Under the pieces are notes generated by a model that was not told the origin of the DNA, searched no databases, and saw only the letters and a program-made list of their open reading frames with translations. Made by a program: the position numbers and the translations under genes. A stretch of 64,000 nt of DNA from Kitasatospora atroaurantiaca (GTDB lineage Bacteria > Actinomycetota > Actinomycetes > Streptomycetales > Streptomycetaceae): NCBI RefSeq assembly GCF_007828955.1, contig NZ_VIVR01000001.1, positions 1 to 64,000 of the forward strand. Direction: 5' to 3'. Of this stretch, positions 52,256 to 60,796 are shown piece after piece. The first letter of the stretch is position 1, and the number at the start of each line of letters is the position of its first letter.

Positions 52256-53806
52256 TCAGCGGCCGTGCGCCGCGAGGATCTCCGTGACTGCCGGGCGGGC
52301 CCGGTCCGCGTCGTCGCTGACCAGGCCGATCCGGGTGCGGCGGTCGAGGACGTCCGAGGGGTCGAGTGCGCCCTCGTGGGTCACGGCGTACTCCACCTCC
52401 GCGCGGGTGACATCGATGCCCTCGCCGATCGGCTCGAGCGGGCGCGCGACCGTCGCCGTGTCGAGGACGGCCCGCGCCGCGCCGCCGTGCCGGGCGATCA
52501 GCGAGGCGGGAAGGCCGGTCGACGGTGACGCGCTGTCACGGTGCCCGGGGGCACCCACCAGCGGCAGGACGCCGGTGCGGCACGGCCCGGCGGTGAGACC
52601 GCGGGCGCGCACCGCGGCGTCGACCGCGTCCTCGGCCATCCGCCGGTAGGTGGTGAGCTTGCCGCCCACCACGGTGATCACCCCTGAGGGCGACGCGAGC
52701 ACGGCGTGGCGGCGGGACAGGTCGGCGGTGCTGCCGCCGCCGGTGTCGATGAGCGGCCGGAGCCCGGCGAAGGCTCCGCGCACGTCGGCCCGGGTCAGGG
52801 CGGTCCTCAGGGCGGTGTTGACCGTCGCCAGCAGGAAGTCGATCTCTGTGTCCGTGGGGACGGGCTCCTCCGGAACGGGGCCGGGCGCGTCCTCGTCGGT
52901 GAGGCCGAGCACGACCCGCCCGAGCTGCTGCGGGAGCGCGAAGACGAAGCGACTGGTGGAGCCGGGCACCGGGACGGTGAGCGCGGCGCGCGGGTGGCCG
53001 AAGTCCGCCGCGTCGAAGACCAGGTGGGTGCCCCGGCTGGGCCGCAGCCGGATCGAGTCGTCCACCTCGCCGGCCCAGACGCCGGTCGCATTGACGACGG
53101 CCCGGGCGGACACCGTGAGGGACTCCCCGGTGAGTGTGTCGGTCAGCCGGGCGGAGGTCCCGGTGACGTTCTCGGCGCGGACCCGGGTGAGGACGGCGGC
53201 CCCGTGCTGGGCGGCCGTACGGGCGATGGCCAGCACCAGGCGGGCGTCGTCGACCAGCTGCCCGTCGTGGGCGACCAGCGCGCCACCGAGGCCGTCGGTG
53301 CGGACCGCCGGGACGAGCTCCACGGTCTCGGCCGCGCCGACCCTGCGCACTCTGGGCAGCAGGGCGGCCGGCGTCCTGGCACTGGCGCGCAGCAGGTCTC
53401 CGGCCAGGAAGCCGACGTGCACCAGCGCCGTCTGCCCCCGCCCCATCGAGGGCAGCAGCGGGACGAGTTGGGGCAGCGGGCGGATCAGGTGCGGGGCGGT
53501 GCGGGTCATCAGGATGCCGCGCTCGACGGCGCTCTCCCGGGCCACGCCGATCCGGCCGGAGGCGAGGTAGCGCAGGCCGCCGTGGACGAGCTTGGAACTC
53601 CACCGGCTCGTTCCGAACGCCAGGTCACGGGACTCGACCAGCACCGTCCGCAGGCCCCGGGAGGCCGCGTCCAGCGCGACGCCCGCGCCCGTCACGCCGC
53701 CGCCGATGACGAGCACGTCGACGTCGGTGGCGCGGTCGGCGAGCGCGTCGAGTTCCTCGGCACGGCGTCGCGCGTCGAGCGTGGTCGTACCGGCGTGCGT
53801 GGTCAT
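52256..53806 (-). CDS. glpD: Glycerol-3-phosphate dehydrogenase
   Basis: Protein of 516 residues, FAD-dependent GlpD/GlpA family; it oxidises glycerol 3-phosphate to dihydroxyacetone phosphate at the membrane. The FAD motif is VDVLVIGGGVTGAGVALDAA (about 29-48), then FGTSRWSSKLVHGGLRYLAS, the family signature. Later blocks are ARAVVNATGVWAGEVDD, LRPSRGTHLVFDAADFGHPR, GLRPLIDTGGGSTADLSRRH and ITVVGGKLTTYRRMAEDAVD. The C-terminal domain is about 400-516. ATG 53806 overlaps the stop of the TetR gene upstream by four bases (ATGA), so the two are one operon. The neighbouring AGPS-like and DAGK genes suggest lipid use rather than glycerol catabolism. Confidence 0.93.
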   Translation of the reverse strand: MTTHAGTTTLDARRRAEELDALADRATDVDVLVIGGGVTGAGVALDAASRGLRTVLVESRDLAFGTSRWSSKLVHGGLRYLASGRIGVARESAVERGILMTRTAPHLIRPLPQLVPLLPSMGRGQTALVHVGFLAGDLLRASARTPAALLPRVRRVGAAETVELVPAVRTDGLGGALVAHDGQLVDDARLVLAIARTAAQHGAAVLTRVRAENVTGTSARLTDTLTGESLTVSARAVVNATGVWAGEVDDSIRLRPSRGTHLVFDAADFGHPRAALTVPVPGSTSRFVFALPQQLGRVVLGLTDEDAPGPVPEEPVPTDTEIDFLLATVNTALRTALTRADVRGAFAGLRPLIDTGGGSTADLSRRHAVLASPSGVITVVGGKLTTYRRMAEDAVDAAVRARGLTAGPCRTGVLPLVGAPGHRDSASPSTGLPASLIARHGGAARAVLDTATVARPLEPIGEGIDVTRAEVEYAVTHEGALDPSDVLDRRTRIGLVSDDADRARPAVTEILAAHGR

Positions 53807-54381
53807 GGGGCGAGGTATCCGTTCAGTGCGGTGGCCAGTTCGCGGCGCCAGGCCTGCTCCGGCAGGAGTTGCGCGACCATGCGGTGCGACTGGACGGTGG
53901 ACTGGGCGATGAGCAGCACCATGGCGGCGAGCTCCGCGGGTTCGCCGGGCCGGATCGAGCCGTGCCGCTGTCCGCGTTCGATCGCGGCGCGCAACGCGTC
54001 GAGCATCCCCCGCTGGCTGGTGCCGAGCCGGTCGACCACGTACTCGAACAGGGTGTCCGAATCGGAGTGCAGGAGCGCGCCGAGCACCGGGTGGTCGCGC
54101 AGCCGGACGGCGACCTCGACGACCCAGGCCACGAAGGACTCGCGGTCGTCCCCGGCGGGCGCGACCTGCTCCCGGGTCGCGACGATCTCCCGGGTGAGCA
54201 GCGCTCCGATGACCGCGCGCACGTCGGGCCAGCGCCGGTACACCGTGGGTCGGCTGACCCCGGCGCGGCGGGCGATCTCGGCCAGCTGGGTGCGCTGGAC
54301 GCCGAGGTGGACGATCAGGTCGGCGGCGGCGTCCAGGATCGCGTCGTCGACGCTTCGCGGTTCATCGTTACTACTTGACAT
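53803..54381 (-). CDS. TetR family transcriptional regulator
   Basis: Protein of 192 residues. The HTH is VDDAILDAAADLIVHLGVQR, TQLAEIARRAGVSRPTVYRR, WPDVRAVIGALL (about 11-60), the rest helical ligand-binding domain with VVDRLGTSQRGMLDALRAAI. ATG 54381 lies at the edge of a 21-bp dyad. First gene of the tetR-glpD operon (4-bp overlap) and divergent from the AGPS-like gene, so it should repress both transcripts. A fatty-acid or acyl-CoA ligand would suit the pathway but is inferred. Confidence 0.9.
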   Translation of the reverse strand: MSSSNDEPRSVDDAILDAAADLIVHLGVQRTQLAEIARRAGVSRPTVYRRWPDVRAVIGALLTREIVATREQVAPAGDDRESFVAWVVEVAVRLRDHPVLGALLHSDSDTLFEYVVDRLGTSQRGMLDALRAAIERGQRHGSIRPGEPAELAAMVLLIAQSTVQSHRMVAQLLPEQAWRRELATALNGYLAP

Positions 54382-54382
54382 G

Positions 54383-54403
54383 ATGCGTAATACTGTAACG
54401 CAT
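54383..54403. promoter_or_regulatory. TetR operator dyad spanning both start codons
   Basis: ATGCGT at 54383-54388 and ACGCAT at 54398-54403 form a dyad centred between the divergent starts (54381 on minus, 54402 on plus). Only 20 bp separate the start codons, so at least one transcript must be leaderless or start inside the neighbouring gene. Confidence 0.7.
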
Positions 54404-56030
54404 GGAACCTGAGACGCAATCGGGTCGGCCGACCCTCCCGCTGCCGCCGATGAAGTGGGACGCCTGGGGCGACCCGGCACGCGCCAAGCCGCTGTCCGAG
54501 GACATCAAGGGGCTGCTGGCCGCCGCGCTCGGCGTCACGGGCGATGACGCGTCCCAGCTGACCGCCGATCAGGTGGTGCTCCGCCCCTCCGCGCTGCCGG
54601 ACGAGGACCTCAAGGCCCTCGCCGCGATCGTCGGCCCCTCGCAGGTGAGCACGGCGGACGCGGACCGGCTCCCCCGGGCCGGCGGCAAGTCGACCCCGGA
54701 CCTGCTGCGCCGCAAGAGCCGCGAGCCGCAGGACGCGCCGGACGCCGTCGTGCTGCCGGCCGGCGAGGAGGAGGTCGCGGCCGTCCTCGCGCTGTGCGCG
54801 GAGCGGCGGATCGCCGTGGTCCCGTTCGGCGGCGGCACCAGCGTGGTCGGCGGCGTCGACCCGATCCGCGCCGGCTTCACCGCGGTGATCTCGCTCGACC
54901 TTCGCCGCTTCGACCGGCTGCACACCCTGGACGAGGTCTCCGGCGAGGCGGTGCTGGGCGCCGGCCTGACCGGGCCTCAGGCCGAGGAGCTGCTGGCCGC
55001 CCGCGGCTACGAGCTCGGGCACTACCCCCAGAGCTTCCGGTACGCGACCATCGGCGGCTTCGCCGCCACCCGCTCCTCCGGCCAGGACTCCGCCGGGTAC
55101 GGCCGGTTCGACGAGATGGTCCGCGGGCTGCGCGTGGTCACCCCCGTCGGCACCCTGGACCTCGGCCGCGCTCCCGCCTCGGCGGCAGGTCCCGACCTGC
55201 GCGAGCTGTTCCTCGGCTCCGAGGGCGTGTTCGGCGTGATCACTGCGGTACGGCTGCGGGTCCACCCGCTGCCCGCCGTACGGGCCTACGAGGCGTGGAG
55301 CTTCCCCGACTTCGCCACCGGCGCGGCCGCACTGCGCGCGGTGGAGCAGCAGGGCACCGGACCGACCGTGATGCGGCTGTCCGACGAGACCGAGACCGCC
55401 GTCAACCTCGCCATGACGGACAAGATCGGCGGCGCCCAGGTCACCGGCGGCTGCCTGGCCGTCACGGTGTTCGAGGGCACGGCCGAGCAGGTCGCCGCCC
55501 GGCACGAGCTGACCCGCGTGGCGCTGCTGGCCGCCGGCGGCACGTCGCTCGGCGAGGAGCCGGCGCGGGCGTGGGAGCACGGCCGGTTCGACGCGCCGTA
55601 CCTGCGTGACTCGCTGCTGGCCGCCGGAGCGCTGTGCGAGACGCTGGAGACGGCGACCGGCTGGGCGCAGCTCGAGGAACTCAAGACGGCGGTCACGCAG
55701 ACGCTGACGGCCGCGCTCCAGGAGAGCGGCAGCGCCTCGCTGGTGATGTGCCACATCTCGCACGTCTACCCGACCGGCGCCTCGCTCTACTTCACCGTCG
55801 TCGCCGCCCAGCAGGGCGACCCGATCGAGCAGTGGGCCGTGGTCAAGCGCGCCGTCTGCGACACGATCGTCGCGAACGGCGGCACCATCACCCACCACCA
55901 CGCGATCGGCGCCGACCACCGGCCCTGGATGGACCAGGAGATCGGCGAACTCGGCGTGCGGATCCTCCGCGCGGTCAAGGACACCGTCGACCCGGCCGGG
56001 ATCCTCAACCCCGGCAAGCTCATCCCGTGA
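54402..56030 (+). CDS. FAD-binding oxidase, alkyl-DHAP synthase-like
   Basis: Protein of 542 residues of the PCMH-type flavoprotein family, closest in layout to alkylglycerone-phosphate synthase. The FAD loops are IAVVPFGGGTSVVGGVDPIR (about 136-155) and LGHYPQSFRYATIGGFAATR, SSGQDSAGYGRFDEMVRGLR (about 206-245), the AGPS signature. The C-terminus has the His-rich ITHHHAIGADHRPWMDQEIG and LNPGKLIP. AGPS swaps an acyl for an alkyl chain on DHAP to make ether lipids; GlpD next door could supply DHAP. ATG 54402 lies inside the TetR operator. It is followed by a short leader ORF and DAGK-type gene in an operon. Confidence 0.85.
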   Translation: MEPETQSGRPTLPLPPMKWDAWGDPARAKPLSEDIKGLLAAALGVTGDDASQLTADQVVLRPSALPDEDLKALAAIVGPSQVSTADADRLPRAGGKSTPDLLRRKSREPQDAPDAVVLPAGEEEVAAVLALCAERRIAVVPFGGGTSVVGGVDPIRAGFTAVISLDLRRFDRLHTLDEVSGEAVLGAGLTGPQAEELLAARGYELGHYPQSFRYATIGGFAATRSSGQDSAGYGRFDEMVRGLRVVTPVGTLDLGRAPASAAGPDLRELFLGSEGVFGVITAVRLRVHPLPAVRAYEAWSFPDFATGAAALRAVEQQGTGPTVMRLSDETETAVNLAMTDKIGGAQVTGGCLAVTVFEGTAEQVAARHELTRVALLAAGGTSLGEEPARAWEHGRFDAPYLRDSLLAAGALCETLETATGWAQLEELKTAVTQTLTAALQESGSASLVMCHISHVYPTGASLYFTVVAAQQGDPIEQWAVVKRAVCDTIVANGGTITHHHAIGADHRPWMDQEIGELGVRILRAVKDTVDPAGILNPGKLIP

Positions 56031-56065
56031 CCACGGCCGGCGAACGGCCCATCAGGAGGTGCTCG

Positions 56066-56107
56066 TTGTCCGAAGCACGCGCCGAGCTCGCAGGGACGTC
56101 GGCATGA
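56066..56107 (+). CDS. Short leader ORF coupled to DAGK gene, 13 aa
   Basis: AGGAGG at 56054-56059, the best ribosome site in this operon, is followed after six bases by TTG and 12 more codons (SEARAELAGTSA) to TGA. The stop overlaps the ATG of the next gene (ATGA at 56104-56107). The pattern suggests that translation of the leader delivers ribosomes to the kinase start. No sequence feature suggests a regulatory peptide beyond that. Confidence 0.45.
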   Translation: MSEARAELAGTSA

Positions 56108-57024
56108 GCGCGCCGACCGGGCGCAGACCCATCCGCAACGTCGTGGTCCTGACCAACCCGGTGGCCGGCGGCGGCCACGCCGAACGGGCCTCGACGCGGG
56201 CCGCCGCCCGGCTGCGCGGGCGCGGCGTCGAGGTGCACAGCATCGAGGGCACCGACCCGGAGGACGCCCTGCGGCTGGCGCGCGAGGTGGTGGCGCGCGG
56301 CGTGGACGCGCTGGTGGTCGTCGGTGGGGACGGCATGATCAACCTCGCGCTGCAGGCGCTGGCCGGGACAGACGTGCCGCTCGGGCTGATCCCGGCAGGC
56401 ACCGGCAACGACCACGCCCGGGAGTACGGCCTGCCGCTCGGTGATCCCGAGGCCGCGGCGGACGTGGTCGCCGAGGGGCACGTCACCTCGGTGGACCTCG
56501 GCCGGATAGCGGCCGCGGACGGTACCAGCCGGTACTTCGGCTCCGTGCTCGCCGTCGGCTTCGACTCGCTGGTCAGCGACCGCGCGAACCGGCTGACCTG
56601 GCCGCGCGGCCGGATGCGCTACAACCTCGCCATCCTGGTCGAGTTGGCCAACCTGCGCCCGCTGCCGTTCCGGCTCGTGCTGGACGACGGCACCGTGATC
56701 GAGCGCGACCTCACGCTCGCCGCCGTGGGCAACACCCGCAGCTACGGCGGCGGCATGGCCATCTGCCCGGGCGCCGACCACGCCGACGGGCAGCTCGATG
56801 TGACCCTGGTGCACGCGATGCGGCGGCGGAAGCTGGTGCGTTTCTTCCCGACCGTCTTCAAGGGCACCCATGTGCAGCACGAGGAGGTCGAGACCCACCG
56901 GACCACCACCCTGCGGATCGAGTCCCCGGGCATCACCGCCTACGCCGACGGCGAGTTCGTCGCCCTTCTGCCCGTCGATGTGAGCATCGTGCCGCACGCC
57001 CTCGGGATGCTCGTCCCTGCATGA
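56104..57024 (+). CDS. Diacylglycerol/lipid kinase family protein
   Basis: Protein of 306 residues, DAGK catalytic domain family. The nucleotide site is IRNVVVLTNPVAGGGHAERA (about 11-30), LVVVGGDGMINLALQALAGT (about 70-89, the GGDG motif) and LGLIPAGTGNDHAREYGLPL (about 94-113). The C-terminal part has YFGSVLAVGFDSLVSDRANR and IESPGITAYADGEFVALLPV, which completes the active site. The enzyme would phosphorylate diacylglycerol or an alkyl analogue to return it to phospholipid synthesis. ATG 56104 is coupled to the leader ORF. Third step of the lipid locus. Confidence 0.9.
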   Translation: MSAPTGRRPIRNVVVLTNPVAGGGHAERASTRAAARLRGRGVEVHSIEGTDPEDALRLAREVVARGVDALVVVGGDGMINLALQALAGTDVPLGLIPAGTGNDHAREYGLPLGDPEAAADVVAEGHVTSVDLGRIAAADGTSRYFGSVLAVGFDSLVSDRANRLTWPRGRMRYNLAILVELANLRPLPFRLVLDDGTVIERDLTLAAVGNTRSYGGGMAICPGADHADGQLDVTLVHAMRRRKLVRFFPTVFKGTHVQHEEVETHRTTTLRIESPGITAYADGEFVALLPVDVSIVPHALGMLVPA

Positions 57025-57116
57025 CATGACCCGGGCCCGGCCTGTCGTCCGGGTTCGCGGACCGCCGACACATGGGCACGGAAACGGTAGGTGTCACCGG
57101 ATCTTCGCCGTACTCG

Positions 57117-58355
57117 TCACCGGCGTCGGCTTGCCGACCCGTGGTCTCGAGTCCGCGTCGTGAGGAGCACGGTGTTGGCCACCGCACCGGCACCGAGGTT
57201 GATCACCCGGCTTCCGGTGCGGTCCGGCCCGACGTGGCGGACCAGAGCTCCGCAGATCCGGCCACCGACCAGGAACGGGGAGAGCACGTAGGGAAGCCGG
57301 AGATCGCACTGTGCGGCGGATGAAGGGTCGAGGAACGGCATCCGGACGCTGTCACCGTCCACGCGACGTTGGAGGACGACGGTCCCCTGCCGGGCGCTCT
57401 CGGTGACGAGAGCGCGCCAGCTGTGGTCGTCGAGGTCGGTGCCGAACACCACTCCGCGGCCGCTGCCTTCGTTCGCGGGCTTGAGGACCAGGTCCGCCCG
57501 CTCCCGTAGCGCGCGGCGCACGACGGCGTCCCGGTCCGTGCGGGACTGCTGGGGCCCGGCCCATGCCGTCCAGGGGACGTGCGAGAGGACCAGCGTGCGG
57601 TCCTCGGCGGGCAGCAGGTCGAGGTCCTCGTAAAGCCAGGCCAGGACCTGCTTGCTCCGCAGCAGCCGCATCGTCTCCGGCAGGAACAGCTCCACGGTGC
57701 CGGCGGCCAGCGCAGTCGCGATCGAGTCCACGCCACCCGAGTCATCCGTGATCATCCAGGTGTGGAACCAGTTGAGGACCACGTCGACACGGGCATCCCC
57801 CGCGTACAGACGGCCGTGCTCATCGGTGCGCAACCGGCTGAGGTCCTCCACCACGACGTCCAGCCCCGCGCTTGCGGCGGATTCGACGGTCGGTCGCAGG
57901 TAAGCACGCAGCGCACGCCGGTTGCCGAGCTTCGCGGCCTGCCCGAAGCGGCTGCGCCAGGTCGGCACGAGCAGGCGGCCTCCGGACCCGCTCCGCCGGG
58001 ACATCAGGGCGGCCATGAGGGCCGAGCGAGCCGCCAGGATCGGGGCGGGGGCGGTCAACGCGGCGCCGGGCCACAACCGGGCGTAGGCGTCGGCCAGGCG
58101 GTCCAGCGCCGGAATCCCGTAGATGGTGGCCGAGATGTTCAGCTCCAGGAATTTCGGGACACCCCGGCACAGCACGACATCGGGCCGGGCGACGCGCAGC
58201 ACCTCGTCGTGCTCCAGCGGCCGGGCGGGGGTCAGCAACCGCTGCGGGCATCGGTCGTGCATCACCTCCCGCAGCTCGCCCACTGTGGTGGCCCGCCTGC
58301 GGCAGGCGTCGACAGCGTTGGCGATCGGGACGGGACGGCGCAACCCGCACCCCAC
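57117..58355 (-). CDS. ATP-grasp-like protein, possibly circularly permuted
   Basis: Protein of 412 residues. The clear motif is ERADLVLKPANEGSGRGVVF (about 280-299), the lysine-glycine loop of ATP-grasp enzymes, followed by GTVVLQRRVDGDSVRMPFLD and SPFLVGGRICGALVRHVGPD with VINLGAGAVANTVLL, the metal-binding end. The N-terminal region is helical (VDACRRRATTVGELREVMHD; VPKFLELNISATIYGIPALD) and has a D-x-x-x-W-F-H-T (VDVVLNWFHTWMI) block. The layout resembles ligases that join an amine to a carboxylate. GTG 58355 is the most sensible start; the frame is open far upstream through antisense sequence, so the start is uncertain. Substrate unknown. Confidence 0.6.
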   Translation of the reverse strand: MGCGLRRPVPIANAVDACRRRATTVGELREVMHDRCPQRLLTPARPLEHDEVLRVARPDVVLCRGVPKFLELNISATIYGIPALDRLADAYARLWPGAALTAPAPILAARSALMAALMSRRSGSGGRLLVPTWRSRFGQAAKLGNRRALRAYLRPTVESAASAGLDVVVEDLSRLRTDEHGRLYAGDARVDVVLNWFHTWMITDDSGGVDSIATALAAGTVELFLPETMRLLRSKQVLAWLYEDLDLLPAEDRTLVLSHVPWTAWAGPQQSRTDRDAVVRRALRERADLVLKPANEGSGRGVVFGTDLDDHSWRALVTESARQGTVVLQRRVDGDSVRMPFLDPSSAAQCDLRLPYVLSPFLVGGRICGALVRHVGPDRTGSRVINLGAGAVANTVLLTTRTRDHGSASRRR

Positions 58356-58476
58356 TGCCCGACCGGCGACCCGTACCCCTGGCGTCGGAAGTCCGCGACG
58401 CGCTGCCGCCGCGGGGCGGCGCCTGAGCCGTGGGGGGCGACCGTGGCTCGGGGTTCTGACCTGCCCGGCCCCGAGG

Positions 58477-58878
58477 TCAGACCGGCTGCCGCTCCGCCCC
58501 GACCAGTGCGCTGGGCCAGGGCTCCGGGGCCTTCCGCGGTTGGTAGGGCAGTTCGACGACGTCGGCCCCGACTCCCCGGAGGAAGTCCGTGACGGAGTCC
58601 GCAGTCCGGTTGTCGAGCGAGAAGACCCAGCGCCCCGGGACCAGCACCGTGTCGATGCGGCCCTCGGCCGCCCGGGCGAGCAGCCGCCGCAGCTGCGGCC
58701 GCAGGTTTCGGGACGAGACGCCGTTGTCCAGAAAGACACGCGGGGCCGAGAGGCCGAGCCGGTCCCCGTACTCCTCCAGCGCCCGCAGGTGCGATGCCAT
58801 CTGCCAGGCGTCATAGGGGTAGCAGCGCAGGTACGCGGCTACCCCGCCTGGCGAGCTGCGGGGGTGGATGACGGTCAT
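58477..58878 (-). CDS. Serine-recombinase-like protein lacking catalytic Ser
   Basis: Protein of 133 residues similar to the resolvase N-terminal domain: GVAAYLRCYPYDAWQMASHL, ALEEYGDRLGLSAPRVFLDN, GVSSRNLRPQLRRLLARAAE and GRIDTVLVPGRWVFSLDNRT. In true resolvases the first block is Y-x-R-V-S; here it is Y-L-R-C-Y, so the nucleophile Ser is replaced, and no DNA-binding tail is present. Such proteins are common Streptomyces hypotheticals. ATG 58878 has GAGGAG at good spacing. It lies 121 bp upstream of the ATP-grasp gene on the same strand. Confidence 0.65.
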   Translation of the reverse strand: MTVIHPRSSPGGVAAYLRCYPYDAWQMASHLRALEEYGDRLGLSAPRVFLDNGVSSRNLRPQLRRLLARAAEGRIDTVLVPGRWVFSLDNRTADSVTDFLRGVGADVVELPYQPRKAPEPWPSALVGAERQPV

Positions 58879-59440
58879 GGTCGCTCCTCGTTGAGCGGAG
58901 GCGGAGGCGCAGGACGGCACCTGCGGCACGCGCATGCGACCCCGCTTCCCGGAGCCGGGGCGGCTGGACCGGGCGGGACGAGATGCGCTGCGATCGGCAG
59001 TGCTCGCCTCTCCGGGGCGCCCGGGTGCGTACACGTCCACGTTTCCGGGCCTGGAGCCGGGTGTCGCATGTCCCTTCGCATACTCCCCATTGTGGACTGG
59101 ACCACTTGGAAAAGTCTAGACCAATGCCCACTGCGGAGCGTGGACCCGGATCTGCCCAGCCGCCCTGCCGCTTCCCACGGGCGGCACCCGCGCCGCCGAA
59201 TCGGCCCCGCTTGGCAGGTCTTCGCCCATCTCGCGGGTCTCGGGCCATCCGGCCATCGCCGGCACGTCACGATTCCGGAACCGTGGGTAGGCGGAAGGTG
59301 CTCGGGTGCCCGGCGCCTGCCGGCTACGCAGCAGGTGCCGACGCGGCACGCGCCGAACACCACCGCGTTCCACCCCTCCCAGTTCGAGTGGTCCCGGCGA
59401 CTCCGATCCCCCTACCGCCACCTCACGGGCTGATCCGTCG
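58879..59440. other. Gap with possible dre-like operators, no gene
   Basis: About 560 bp without a family-like frame. At 59096-59124, ACTGGACCACT and AGTCTAGACCAAT resemble halves of the DasR operator (ACTGGTCTAGACCACT), the first lacking its centre. It lies 220-245 bp upstream of the recombinase-like start. Confidence 0.3.
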
Positions 59441-60013
59441 TCACCAGGTAGCCACCTCGGGACGGACCTGGGGCAGCGCCCAGGGCTCCAGGGCACCGCT
59501 CACCAGATCCGCCAGGAACTGAACCGCCCCACCGGTGTAGTGCCACCATGCGGAGCTCCGTGAGGCGACGGTGACCGTCCACTCCTGAGGGCCGGCAGGG
59601 CTGGTGGTCCACAGGAAGAAGTCCCCCTGGGTCGACCCGGCCCAGGGAAGCAGGCCGCCCGGGGTGGGGTACGGGTGGAGCGGAACGGCCAGGCCGGCCT
59701 CCTCACACCACTCCGCGATGGTCTCCAGGTCTTCCCGTGTCCCCCGCACCCAGATGTCCTCGAGGCCGGGCATCGGCCCGCCGAAGCCCAGGAAGTCGCT
59801 GAGCACGAAGGGCGGATAGAGCTCGCAGAGGAGCTTGTAGTCGGCCGGCAGGACGGCGCCCAGTTCCGCCTCCAGCACACGCCAGTTGACGGTCTTGGGC
59901 CCCGGCAGACGCAACGCGGTCAGCCCCGGCACCGCCCGCTCCAACTCCGCGATCGCTTCCTCGGGATCGGTCAGGCGGCGGACTGGTGACTGGGTACCAG
60001 CGAAATCGTCCAT
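59441..60013 (-). CDS. SUKH (SMI1/KNR4-like) family protein
   Basis: Protein of 190 residues with the SMI1/KNR4 pattern: NWRVLEAELGAVLPADYKLL, CELYPPFVLSDFLGFGGPMP (about 52-91), then LAVPLHPYPTPGGLLPWAGS, TQGDFFLWTTSPAGPQEWTV and AWWHYTGGAVQFLADLVSGA. SUKH proteins often neutralise polymorphic toxins, though none is adjacent. ATG 60013 was chosen as the start of the regular frame; an ATG 24 bp earlier also exists. No operon partner. Confidence 0.75.
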   Translation of the reverse strand: MDDFAGTQSPVRRLTDPEEAIAELERAVPGLTALRLPGPKTVNWRVLEAELGAVLPADYKLLCELYPPFVLSDFLGFGGPMPGLEDIWVRGTREDLETIAEWCEEAGLAVPLHPYPTPGGLLPWAGSTQGDFFLWTTSPAGPQEWTVTVASRSSAWWHYTGGAVQFLADLVSGALEPWALPQVRPEVATW

Positions 60014-60214
60014 CGGCTCAGAGTGCCAGAACGGCACCCCGCCGCCGCCACAGGCCCACGCCCCAAGGCCAAAGGGTTGGACCGTGGTGCTGCCGGCACG
60101 TGGGTGCGCGGCCGCATCTCGTTGGCAAGCCCGTCCAGCACCCGGCGAAGTTCACCCATCGTCCACTCCCGGACCCCATGGCGATATATCGCTCCAGCTC
60201 CTGATCACTGTCCA

Positions 60215-60430
60215 TTAGCGCAGGATTGGCCCGACCAAGGTGAACGGAGTTGCGGTGAAGTGCCGCGCCGACCACGTCTGCTGACGGTCGTCGAGCGTGG
60301 GCTGGTTGAGTAGTTGGAAGCGAATCGGCGGATCCTGCCGGTCGCGTGCCCGCAGTGCGGCGGCGGCCGCGAGGGTGGCGCCGGCGCCGTGGCCACCGAC
60401 GGCGATCCACCGGCACCTGCGGGTCGGCGT
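60215..60430 (-). pseudogene. HSL-type esterase remnant
   Basis: The reverse strand gives AVGGHGAGATLAAAAALRAR, DRQDPPIRFQLLNQPTLDDR and QQTWSARHFTATPF, then a stop. GGHSAGA is the nucleophile elbow of alpha/beta hydrolase fold-3 (HSL) esterases; here Ser is replaced by Gly. The ends are missing and frames change upstream near 60430. A relic. Confidence 0.6.
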
Positions 60431-60796
60431 CCACCGTGCGCTCTTCGATCTCCAAGCCGGTGGTGTCGGGCGGGGCCGGGCGCGGTGGCGGCCAGCCGGG
60501 CGAGAGAAGCCGGCCGAATCGAACAGACTCACCCCTGCCCGTGTCCGGCGGGGCTTCAGGAACCTCCACACGAAGTCCCTCTCTCCAGCGCGTGCACCCA
60601 AACCGACCCGTCCCGGCCCTGGGCGCCCGCTCGATTCGAGAAACAGCCGTTCGGCAACCCGTCGCGAGGTGAGCCGCGTCCTCGCCACAGGCAAGGCATA
60701 CATGCACCCCTCCCGCTCACCACAAGACAGGCACCAAACACGGCGCGCAGGCCGACGCGCGCGACGGACACAGCCTGGCTGCCGGACCACCCGACG
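60431..60796. other. Gap with no supported gene
   Basis: About 365 bp between the esterase relic and a small hypothetical gene. Upstream parts of the esterase may be present in scrambled frames (FSRPAG, PPAWRSK) but nothing reliable. Confidence 0.35.
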
